Source: Sporomusa acidovorans (lineage in GTDB: Bacteria; Bacillota; Negativicutes; Sporomusales; Sporomusaceae). From it: 64,000 nucleotides of DNA. The stretch lies in NCBI RefSeq assembly GCF_002257695.2, contig NZ_CP155571.1; one strand, given 5' to 3'. Both the position numbers and the translations under genes were made by a program. The notes under the pieces were generated by a model. The model searched no databases, was not told where the DNA came from, and was given only the letters and a program-made list of their open reading frames with translations. Position 1 is the first letter of the stretch; each line of letters begins with the position of its first letter. Shown one piece after another: positions 28,301 through 34,465 of the stretch.

Positions 28301-31300
28301 ATATTCCCCTTGGTATTATCCACGGCCGCCGCCTGGATTTGCAGAATGCCGCCGGCGCTGATTGTGCCGTCCTGATTGGTCAGGTTAGCCCCACTTTGCC
28401 AGAGGGTGATATTCTGACCGGCAGCGATGGTGCCGCCAGTATTATCGGTGGTTTGTTCACTGGTGAGGGTTAGGCTCTTTTGGGCAGTAATCCGGCCGCC
28501 CTGGTTGCTCAGGCTTTGGCCCGTAATGTCGACATCACCGTTGCCGCCTATGAGGCCGGAACCATTTTGCAGGCTTTCCGTTACTGTTATTTTCGTATGA
28601 CCAGTGTCGAGATTAATGACTTTGCCGCCGGTATTAGCGAGTGACCGGGAACTAATAGCCAAGCCTTTGCCTGCCTGCAGAATGCCCTGCCGGTTGTTCA
28701 CGGCTCCGGCGGCTGTCAGGGTTACTTGATCGGCGCCGGTCAAGGTGCCTTGCTCATTGTTAACGGCGCCGGCCGTGATCTTCATTGCTTTTTGAACGAT
28801 AACCGTGCCCTGGCTATTATCAATGGTTTGCCCTTCCAGGCTGGCGCTGCCGTTGCCGGCGATGAGACCGTTTTTGTTTTCAATATCACCGCTTGTTTTT
28901 ATGACCAAAGCCCCGGTGCCGGCGTGCTGGATTTGTCCCCCGTTATTTTTGATTTCCGCCGCTGCCAGTGTCAGGGATTCGCCGTTGGTGGCCAGGGTGC
29001 CGCCGGTGTTGTCGATGCTGGTTACCTTCAGGCTGGTTGCTGCCGCACCAAGCTGCTTAATGCTGCCGCCTCTATTGCTGACGTTCTTGGCAGTGACGGC
29101 CACTTTTTCGGCAACGATCTGGCCCTGGCTGCCATTGGCCGCCGCATCATTCTTTAGGGCGACGCCGGCGTTTACGGTTAAGGTACGGCCAACTTTTATA
29201 CTGCCGCCGGTATTGTTGATGTCGCCGGCGATGGCCGTGATGCCGGCTAGGCCGCCGGCGGAGGTTTTGCCGCCGCTCAGATCCAGGCTGCCGCCAGTAA
29301 GGGTGAGGTTGCCGCCGGCCAAGGTCTGCCCCTGACTGCTAAGGGTGCCGCTAGCAGTAACGGTGAGGTTACCTACGTCACCAACACTGCCGTCACTGGC
29401 AATCCCTGCACCCAGCGAGCCGGTCGACGCCACTTCGCTGGCCGCGATGGTTAGGTTGTGGGCAGCAGCCAGCACACCGCTGTTAGTAAGGGTATGTACA
29501 TCCGTAATGTTGGTATTTCCCTGCGCATACATGACTCCCTGGTTAACGAGGTCCCCCTGAACCAGCAGGTTCATATTGTTGGTGCTGGTTATCCGCCCGC
29601 TGTTTGCCAGGCTGTTGGCCACTGTTTGTAACGTAGCGGCACTCACGCTGCCGGTGTTGGTTACATGTAAGGCACTTACAGCAACCGCCTTGCCGGCTAG
29701 CTGACCACTGTTAGCGATAGTGCCGGCAGCGGCAAGGGTCAGGCTGTCGCCGGACGCCAGGACGGCGTCGGCCTCATTGGTGATAGAACCGCTTGCTATG
29801 TTGGCGTTTCCGACAGCTGTGATGCTTCCCTGATTCGTCACCATACCGCCGGCATTAATGTTCAGGTCGCGGTTAGCTTTGAGCTGGCCGCCGCTGCTAT
29901 TTACCAGATCGCCGGTCAGAGCTAGGGTAATATCCTGGCCGGCGACCGTCTGGCCGCTGCCGGTTAGGTTTTGGGCAGTGAGGGTAACATCTTGGTTGGC
30001 CGCCAGTTTGCCGCCGGTATTGTCCACGGTCGCCGCCTGGATTTGTAAAGCCCCGCCGGCAGTTATTGTGCCGCCGCCATTGGTCAGGCTGGCCTTACTT
30101 TGGTTGAAATGAATAGCTTGCCCGGCAGAGATTGTGCCCCGGGTATTGTCGGTGCTTTGCCCGCTTGTAATCGTAAGGTTGTTGTGGGCGATAATCCGGC
30201 CGCCTTGGCTTGCTACGTCGTGCGCTGTAACGTGTACATCGCCGTTGCCGCCGATGAGGCCGGATTGGTTTTGCAAACTGTCCTTCACCGTTATAGTGGT
30301 GTCACTTGCGTCAAGGTTGATGATTTGACCGCTCGTGTTATTTAAGGCCTGGGAGCTGACGGATAGGCTTTTACCCGCCTGGATGATGCCTTGTTGATTA
30401 TGAATAGCGCCGGTGGCTGAGAGGCTCAGGGCATCAGCAGCGGCTAGGGTTCCCTGGGTATTGTCCACAGCAGCGGCGGTGATTGCCAGCTCTTTTTGGG
30501 CGGCAACCGTACCCTGGGTATTGTCGAGGTTCTGGCTGCTAACGCTGGTTTGGCCATTGCTCCGGATGGTACCGTTATGGTTGGTCATGTCACCGCCGGT
30601 GTTGATCATCAGCTTGTCGGTCCCGGCATGCTGTATTTTCCCCTGGTTATTTGTCACGGTATTGGCTTTAAGGCTAAGGGAGGAACCGTTGGTGGCGACG
30701 GTGCCTTCGGTATTGTCGATCGTATTGGCGGCAATAAGGTAGGTGGCACCGGCACCGGTCTGGGCAATACTCCCGCCCTTATTGCTAATGCCAGCGGCCG
30801 TTATGGCGATGTTGCCGGCCGTAATTTGACCGGCGGTGCCGTTCACGCTTTTATCGTTGGTGACCGAACCGGCAGCGCTCATGGTTAAGGCCCCGCCGGC
30901 CTGTAAGGCCGCACCGGTATGGTTGATATTCCCGCTGGTTGCGGTGACGGCAGCCGCCTGGCCGGCGTAGGTGTTTGCGCCGCGGTGGTCGATTGCCGCC
31001 CCGGTTTCGGTGAGGTTGCCGGCGGCGATGTTGTTGCCAGTGGCACTTACTGTGCCGGTGGCAGCAAGATTCAGGTCACCGCTGGTGCCGACGGTGCCGT
31101 CGCTACGGAGGCCGGCGGCCAAGGTGCCGGTGGACTGCATGGTTTGCGCTGAGATTTGGGTGTTTTGCCCGGCAGCCAGTACGCCGGTATTGGTTACGGT
31201 ACTGCCGGTAACGCGGGTGTTGCCCTGGGCGTAGGTTGTCCCCTGGTTCGTGAGGGTGTCGGTTGTATTTATCGTGAGGTTGCCAGTGGTGTTAGTGGGG

Positions 31301-32187
31301 CCGCTGAGGGTGATTTTGCCTTCGTTGGTGAGGATAAGGTCGCCCGCAGCCGATAGCGTTCCCCGGCTGTTGACGCCCACACCCCGTTCGGTGCCCACGA
31401 GTTTGATTTTGTTGGCGTACATGCCGCCTAAGGCGCTGACGTCAAGGGCCACTTGGGGCTGGTCCCCTTCGCCGGCAACCGTTTGGGGCTTTAGGGTGTT
31501 ATAGGCTACGTTGTTGCTGCCGGTCACAACGTTAAGTTCTTTGGCCCAGATGCCGGCGTTGAAGTTGACGGCCCGGCTGATGAGGTCAACCCGGTCGGCG
31601 CCGGTGGCGTCGATGCCGGTGCCTTGAACGCTGATCTGGCCCCTGGTAACACGAAAGGCGTCCAGACTGCCGCTGCCGCCAAAGACGGGCACACCGGTGG
31701 TCAGGACGCCTCGGTTAGTATTAATGAAGCCAAAGCCATTGCCGACGATGCCGCTCCGGTTGGCGATGATGACATCGGCCCGCTGGCCGGCGACTTCGAG
31801 ATAACCGCGCAGGTTACTGATGTGATTGCCGGTGACTTCGTTAAGGATGAGGCGGGCGGCGCCGCCGGCCAGGTTAGGGTTGCCCTGGATGTAGCCGGCG
31901 AGCTGGGTTGTGGTTAGTTTGAAGGAGTTATTGAGAATAAGGCCTTTCGCTGTTATATCAAATTGTTGATACAGATTGCGCGAGACGCCGGCCGCGGAAG
32001 GCGTGTTGATCTGTATGACAGGCGTTCCGTTCGGCGCACTGTCTACTACCGGCCGGTTATTGGCCGGCGCCTGGGGATCGGCTGCAACCTGCGCGGCCGC
32101 ACCGACGGGCTGCAGGCTGAATACGGCCAAGGTGAACCAAGCGATGAATTTGTTTAAATTTCTCTTCCCTGATGAAAAACCAATCAT
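19333..32187 (-). CDS. TpsA-type filamentous hemagglutinin / CdiA-like exoprotein
   Basis: 4284 codons. Residues 1-34 are a signal peptide; about 35-230 form the TPS secretion domain with the GNPNL motif (GYIQGNPNLAGGAA). Residues about 230-2700 are FHA-1 beta-helix repeats, including two copies of a 568-residue unit. About 2880-3030 is a Pro/Ser/Thr-rich part with three ~42-residue repeats. About 3035-3185 holds the CdiA-like block YLVETDPRF ... MAQLTSDMVWLVE. Then come FHA-2 repeats to about 4040, a pretoxin segment, and the junction GIKYN at 19459. The toxin tail that follows is cut by TAA at 19333. ATG 32187 has GGAGGAG five bases upstream. Probable surface-exposed contact-dependent effector or adhesin. 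Confidence 0.88.
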   Translation of the reverse strand: MIGFSSGKRNLNKFIAWFTLAVFSLQPVGAAAQVAADPQAPANNRPVVDSAPNGTPVIQINTPSAAGVSRNLYQQFDITAKGLILNNSFKLTTTQLAGYIQGNPNLAGGAARLILNEVTGNHISNLRGYLEVAGQRADVIIANRSGIVGNGFGFINTNRGVLTTGVPVFGGSGSLDAFRVTRGQISVQGTGIDATGADRVDLISRAVNFNAGIWAKELNVVTGSNNVAYNTLKPQTVAGEGDQPQVALDVSALGGMYANKIKLVGTERGVGVNSRGTLSAAGDLILTNEGKITLSGPTNTTGNLTINTTDTLTNQGTTYAQGNTRVTGSTVTNTGVLAAGQNTQISAQTMQSTGTLAAGLRSDGTVGTSGDLNLAATGTVSATGNNIAAGNLTETGAAIDHRGANTYAGQAAAVTATSGNINHTGAALQAGGALTMSAAGSVTNDKSVNGTAGQITAGNIAITAAGISNKGGSIAQTGAGATYLIAANTIDNTEGTVATNGSSLSLKANTVTNNQGKIQHAGTDKLMINTGGDMTNHNGTIRSNGQTSVSSQNLDNTQGTVAAQKELAITAAAVDNTQGTLAAADALSLSATGAIHNQQGIIQAGKSLSVSSQALNNTSGQIINLDASDTTITVKDSLQNQSGLIGGNGDVHVTAHDVASQGGRIIAHNNLTITSGQSTDNTRGTISAGQAIHFNQSKASLTNGGGTITAGGALQIQAATVDNTGGKLAANQDVTLTAQNLTGSGQTVAGQDITLALTGDLVNSSGGQLKANRDLNINAGGMVTNQGSITAVGNANIASGSITNEADAVLASGDSLTLAAAGTIANSGQLAGKAVAVSALHVTNTGSVSAATLQTVANSLANSGRITSTNNMNLLVQGDLVNQGVMYAQGNTNITDVHTLTNSGVLAAAHNLTIAASEVASTGSLGAGIASDGSVGDVGNLTVTASGTLSSQGQTLAGGNLTLTGGSLDLSGGKTSAGGLAGITAIAGDINNTGGSIKVGRTLTVNAGVALKNDAAANGSQGQIVAEKVAVTAKNVSNRGGSIKQLGAAATSLKVTSIDNTGGTLATNGESLTLAAAEIKNNGGQIQHAGTGALVIKTSGDIENKNGLIAGNGSASLEGQTIDNSQGTVIVQKAMKITAGAVNNEQGTLTGADQVTLTAAGAVNNRQGILQAGKGLAISSRSLANTGGKVINLDTGHTKITVTESLQNGSGLIGGNGDVDITGQSLSNQGGRITAQKSLTLTSEQTTDNTGGTIAAGQNITLWQSGANLTNQDGTISAGGILQIQAAAVDNTKGNIAANNDVTLTAQSLNGNGQTLAGGDLAITVTGSLTNSVGGQFQANRDLNINAGGAVTNRGSITAVRNAALMGGSITNEADAVLASGDSLTLAAAGTIDNSGQLAGHDVSVSALQATNAGTVSAAALTIAVNGLKNSGRMNSTTAMNLQVQWDLVNQGVMYAQENTNITDVHTLTNSGVLAAAHNLTIAASEVASTGSLGAGITSDGSVGDAGNLTVTAGGVVASQGQTLAGGNLTLSGGSLDLSGGRTSAGGLADITATAGDINNTGGSIKVGRTLTVNAGFAIKNDAAANGSQGQIIAEKVAVTAKSISNRGGSMKQLGAEATSLKVTSIDNTGGTLATNGASLTLAANEIKNNGGQIQHAGTGALVIKTTGALENKNGLIAGNGSASLEGQTIDNTQGTVIAQKAMKITAGAVNNEQGTLSGADQVTLTAAGAVNNRQGILQAGKGLNLSSRSLNNTGGKIINLDTSHTQIQVTESLQNDSGLLGGNGDVDITSQSLSNQGGWITAKNNLILTSEQYTDNTGGTILSGQDLSLKQAGANLSNTAGTITAGRNLAIQAAAVDNTAGNLAANQDIILTAQSLNGNGQTLAGEDIAITVTGSLTNSAGGQFKANRDLNVTAGGALINQGNMIAVRNATLVGSSLTNDTNAALATGSTLTLSTAGKVANRGQLAGKDVSVSALQVISSGSVNADVVKVETNSLTNSGQLNSTGDINLLVHGDLSNQGTIYAQGNVGIQAVQMLTNSGIVAAGHNTTIAANEVASTGALGAGINSNGSVGDAGDLTITAAGAVASRGQALAGGNLTITGEALELTGSRTYAGGSAGITATTGDINNSGGTIETGNALTMKAAGNVQNAADATGNKGRIVAGTVSITANTIDNHDGHIAQTGAGATNLIAADTIDNTGGTIATNGDAVTLQGKSLLNSSGQLQHAGTGLLTIIAANGLDNSNGTIAGNGRADIKSQGFFDNTQGSIIAQRQLALQAAAITNTRGFLAGDTVDIASQATLTNNRGLIQATKGLNLTARALANQNGSILSLDQSGATIGVDQAIDNTNGLIGANGDLSLTAASLTNQNGQVLAQGTLTVNAGQGIDNTGGKLLAQQDLKLKQSSSTLNNTDGNIRATGNLTVEAKTIQTANGTLSASKDMNLTTQNLTGSNRKLTAGQDVNLTVNSDFTQEAGSQLQANRDVHLAVTGTLTNQGTITAVRNASLNAAAVTNNAGATLSAGTGLTIAATGDVNNSGRFDGNTVVVQAQNVNNTGTVTANDLTVQANTIKNTGDAAILATTGEMNLNAAGSVENKDGANIYSMGNITIAGSARRDSNGQPLDRTNSVLNQSATIEADGNISIYANDITNKKRVLEVGEKVVSKIIYASAVDKVVLVAYHLGGNNNDVKEELCTDLLDSTAAKKISNNNTGALDQYGNRAPTWLLGETTTETYFIDDSPAGEIRAGRNILLQGVTVNNNNSTIIAAGTLEASGILNNLSQGRVRITTRHLADTYWDNRVGNTSGTGPKGAFEGSKDWITDGTYYNKILRQYDDSVYEQLSGYSSIFGGGQQVIINGPSVNNITKNPTNVTGGNFSTLQTTQQSNVSKIQTVLGNANLQGGSNLGQSTGTSVRPSNTPVNNPATVGEAGKYGTLSEIQKDTGGNTGLPGSTALGQSGVSVKPSSAPVSNQTTVGETGQHSPLSTIEKETGGNAALPGSTALEQNGVSVKPGNTPVNTQATVGDAGHAATVAEVAKQPSMNITLPTNGLYTIHSEPGSKYLVETDPRFANYQSFISSDYMLQRLGLDPSKTLKQIGDGFYQQKLVRDQISELTGKQVLNGYSSAQDQYKALLESGVTYAQKFNLQVGVALSAEQMAQLTSDMVWLVEQEVQGQKVLVPVVYLAPNHTGSLTAGGAIITGDNVSITADQDIVNQNSTISGGQVNLVAGRDIKNETTTYVAKTGENVAAGNDIRTIAGQMATISSLGNVNITAGRDIAITGAKISAGTDLTLDAGRSLTAGATVTTDTTTAKNYLYDATTNIASSIQAGNNLSLTSRQDANLSGVQVAAGKDVTITSSLGNINMNSVQDKESVDQKTGFWRKNFYQKETTANVVSSITAGNNVTLTSQQDLNLSGAQVAAGQNLTLQSTAGNINLTAVKDETLEDKKVGSGSNWKRTRTDDETVIGSSLQAGNNITVAAVNPANSSTANPNSGSITIAGSSLTSDKGTVTLVADNDVAVTAVTEKHESLVQSHKKKSGFLSSKTTDKLDYSLTNEVKGSTISGEAVHVTSGKDLTVKGSNVVATNDVNLQADNDVTITSTQETGADEHYKKVKKSGLFSGGGLGFTIGTQSTKTTLNEQVKDEIGSTVGSIAGNVTVTAGNNVKSEGTTVVSGKDTTITGKNVSIDNTINTYDSQYKYEFKQSGLSVSLGGAIIDAGSNFAYHVNRAGDVQDKRLQTLYGYKALQDYQIIDKNLNQYTNLQKAYDQAVKDYEAAGITQKADKAEKVAQKSDALKNYIDQAFSINIGIGSTKTTKEQNIHVETVNAANITAGGDVTIKATAGDVDLKATNITGDDITLAAAKNLTIESAQNVSQTNTKNSSSSASLGASFGLGTGSLVGFNGGVGANKSKENEDSNTHTESVISASGTTTLKSGNDTNITGSQVKGEKVVADVGGNLNIGSQQDTDTYTEKSKNSGINFDTGNRGGTHGSTNTGKINSNYSSVIEQAGIYAGKQGFTINVGKNTDLKGAVISSEATPDKNKISTDTLTYSDIKNKAEYSASSSGVNLKNGSITPTPGMPVNGNAGSTTKSAIADGTIEIRSGNTDLSNLNRDTNNAVNALGKIFDKKSVQERQELAQVFSQEANKAIGDLADSMWKNAKTPEEKAKWVEGGEYKVLLHVVSSGIVSSMTGNGFASGAAGDGFSQLAQKQLANITDKNLRLIASEAIGAVAAKIVGGSVQAGASAAYSGIKYNDYNHRTHREGEIVHTKDGFFQVIDGVDTAIAPPPAGVYFWE
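26930..30340. repeat. 1704-bp tandem repeat inside tpsA
   Basis: Sequence around 27022-27856 recurs at 28726-29560 with a constant 1704-bp offset (568 codons) and few differences, for instance TLTNSGVLAAAHNLTIAASE and GSVGDAGNLTV in both. More diverged units are seen upstream and downstream. Copy number could change by recombination and alter the length of the surface filament. Confidence 0.75.
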
Positions 32188-32221
32188 ATGATCTCCTCCA
32201 TGAGATATGATTTCCCGCTAT

Positions 32222-33931
32222 TTATAGCTGATATATGAATTGGAAGCCGCAAACATGGTGCGGAACGTCGAGGCCGGACGGCCGTTTAAGGGGAACGCCG
32301 AGGAATACATCGTATTGGGCGCCGCCCAGCTGGCCGCGAAGGCCCAGGCTGGAGCCAATCAGGCTTTTACCGGGGGCTTGACCGGCAGAGGTCCCGCTGA
32401 TCTGTCCGATGTCTAAGGCCAGGTAGACTTCCTGGCCGGTTTGCTTTACGGGCACACTCAGTTCGTTGCGCAGATACCAGCCGTTTTCGGCGGCCAGGGT
32501 CTGTTCGCCGTTAAAACCCCTTACGGTGTAGCGGTTGCCGATGCTGAGGAATTCGGCGGCATACAGCCTGTCTTTGGTGTATTGCCCGTGCAAGCTGGCG
32601 GTGTAGCTGGCTTGGGTCTGGCCGAGGGTAACGGGGGTGGTCAGACTGGCATCCAGGGTCCAGATGTTGTAACGGGTGGTTGGCTCGCCGGGATCACTGG
32701 CATAGGGGTCGTCCTGGGCCCCCAGCCAGGGCACGCCCCGCTTGTAGGCTACTGTGTAGTCGAGCACGGCCTGGCCGTTGTACTGCTTATGGTTGAAGGC
32801 GAACTGAGCCGCGGTGGTTCGGCGCCGCTGAATTTCGATTTCGGTATCGTCAATGAAGGAGTTGCTTATGGATTTGATCAGGCTGACGGCCAGTGTGTTT
32901 TTCTGGGTCTGGTCGCGGTAGATTAATTTTTCGGCTTTGATTTCAAGGTTGCGGCTACGGCCGGAGGACACGAAGGTCGTTCCCTGGCTCTCAATAGTCT
33001 GGTGGTATTTATAGGCGTAACCGGTCACGGAATAGGTCCAGTAGCCCTGGGGAAAGGAATAGCTGAAGCTGTCGCCCCGGGTGCCGTACCGGTCGCCTTT
33101 GTTTTCGGCGTCATGGTTCAAGGAAATGTTGAATAGGTCGTTGCTGCCCAAGAGGTTATCCAGAGAAAAGGTTGCTGCGGCTTGCAGCTTGCCGGTGGCT
33201 TTGCTGCCGGAATCGTCTAAGGAAAGCGCTATTTTCCACGGCTTTTTCCGTTTGACGGTGATTTGCACAATGGATTCGCCAGGCTTGTCCCCGGGCAAGA
33301 GCTGCATTTCCGCGTCTTGCGAGGGAAGGCGCTTCAATTGTTCGAGTCCCTGTTCCAGGTCGCGCAGGTTGAGAATATCGCCCGGTCTTGCCGGAAAGGC
33401 GCTTTTCCAATCCACCCGAATCGTGGGATCAGCTAGCTTGAAGTCCTTTATGGTCCCGGGAACTACCTGCAGAGTGAGTACACCAGATGATATATCCTGT
33501 TGCGGGATCAGTACCCTTGTTGTAACATAGCCGCGGTCAATGAAGGCGTTGGTCAGGTTTTTGACAATGATGTTGATCCCCTGCCAGCCAATTTTCTGAC
33601 CCTGATACTTGCCGGTGAGTTCTTTTATCCAGGGAAACTTCCCCGTTTCGTCGCCCGCGATATTAATGGTATGAATCAGGAAGCTGGGCGTTTCCACCGG
33701 CAAAACGACGGCGGCTGGGCCTGTTTTTTCTTTTTGCAGGAAAACATCTTTTTTTTGCTGGCGCAGGCTGCGTTCCTGGTCTGCCTGACGCGCCTTGCGG
33801 TTTTGATCTTCGATATCGGTTCGAGTAGGCGGTGCCGCCCAGGTGAGGTTTGTGGCGGTAATGAGGATAAGTAGAATCCCCAGGCCTAGCTTGATGCATT
33901 GTTTATACCGGGAATCATTCATTTGGCACAC
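32222..33931 (-). CDS. TpsB outer-membrane transporter (FhaC/ShlB/CdiB family)
   Basis: 569 residues. After a signal peptide ending near TNLTWAAPP comes the charged N-terminal helix typical of CdiB/FhaC, then a POTRA region (FLIHTINIAGD ... GYVTTRVLIPQQDISSGVL) and a 16-strand-type beta-barrel ending in FQFIYQL. The conserved loop-6 motif is YTVRGFNGEQ. It secretes TpsA through the outer membrane, 34 bp before tpsA, so one operon. The start is GTG 33931 (AGGA six bases upstream); an ATG three codons later is also possible. Its presence shows a true outer membrane. Confidence 0.93.
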   Translation of the reverse strand: MCQMNDSRYKQCIKLGLGILLILITATNLTWAAPPTRTDIEDQNRKARQADQERSLRQQKKDVFLQKEKTGPAAVVLPVETPSFLIHTINIAGDETGKFPWIKELTGKYQGQKIGWQGINIIVKNLTNAFIDRGYVTTRVLIPQQDISSGVLTLQVVPGTIKDFKLADPTIRVDWKSAFPARPGDILNLRDLEQGLEQLKRLPSQDAEMQLLPGDKPGESIVQITVKRKKPWKIALSLDDSGSKATGKLQAAATFSLDNLLGSNDLFNISLNHDAENKGDRYGTRGDSFSYSFPQGYWTYSVTGYAYKYHQTIESQGTTFVSSGRSRNLEIKAEKLIYRDQTQKNTLAVSLIKSISNSFIDDTEIEIQRRRTTAAQFAFNHKQYNGQAVLDYTVAYKRGVPWLGAQDDPYASDPGEPTTRYNIWTLDASLTTPVTLGQTQASYTASLHGQYTKDRLYAAEFLSIGNRYTVRGFNGEQTLAAENGWYLRNELSVPVKQTGQEVYLALDIGQISGTSAGQAPGKSLIGSSLGLRGQLGGAQYDVFLGVPLKRPSGLDVPHHVCGFQFIYQL

Positions 33932-33950
33932 CAGATTTCCTAGATGAAAT

Positions 33951-34049
33951 CCAATAAAGATCCCCAGCTGTCAGGGTGTTCGTAACGCTCCACTGCTGGC
34001 GCCCTTGACTTGTGCTTTTACTAACACCCTGCCTGTAAACCTTTATTGG
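33951..34049 (-). promoter_or_regulatory. Highly structured leader upstream of tpsB
   Basis: Two perfect 9-bp nested stems: CCAATAAAG (33951-33959) with CTTTATTGG (34041-34049), and CAGGGTGTT (33972-33980) with AACACCCTG (34023-34031). A further short stem around CCA/TGG lies in the inner loop. On the coding strand it ends 20 nt before the tpsB start. It fits no riboswitch consensus I know (not GEMM-I/II). A cis-regulatory RNA controlling the toxin operon is possible. Confidence 0.55.
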
Positions 34050-34385
34050 CTACTATATGTTTCGAAAAGAAAAAAGTAGTGATTATTGATTGCAATTAAT
34101 AAATTCCATAAAGCTCACTATATGTATATATTTCCCTATAAGTCCATAAATTCCCTCCGATTTTTTGCTAATTTTATAATAAATTCTTTATATTTCCATG
34201 ACTACTGCTATTCATACGCGTCTCACGTACCAAGCTAAGCCAAAACAAAATCCGTATTCCACTAATCGGGAAATACGCGGATTGATTATTCACCTTCGGT
34301 TACACCCGGCTTGTCCGATAATTGACTCAGCCCTCTCTCCCAGTCGAATTTCCGGGTAAAAACTTGGTAAGCATAAGAAAATCCG
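34050..34385. other. Intergenic region between tpsB and the helicase
   Basis: AT-rich, no gene seen. AATCCGTATTCC at 34249-34260 can pair with the segment 34268-34282 (GGGAAATACGCGGATT), a likely hairpin. The 34374-34413 segment resembles 6751-6787 near RAYT copy 1 (see findings). Confidence 0.45.
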
Positions 34386-34386
34386 C

Positions 34387-34416
34387 TTGCTAAACACAAT
34401 AATAACGGCCTATACT
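34387..34416 (+). promoter_or_regulatory. Sigma-70-type promoter of the HelD-like gene
   Basis: TTGCTA (34387-34392), an 18-bp spacer and TATACT (34411-34416), 50 bp upstream of the start codon. Confidence 0.6.
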
Positions 34417-34465
34417 ATTCTAGCAGACTTATAAGATAATGTTACGATAACGCGAGGTAAAATAG

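Noticed and set aside
33951..34049. c-di-GMP (GEMM) riboswitch upstream of tpsB.
   Set aside because: The conserved GEMM-I/II nucleotides and receptor helices are not found; only the general position fits.
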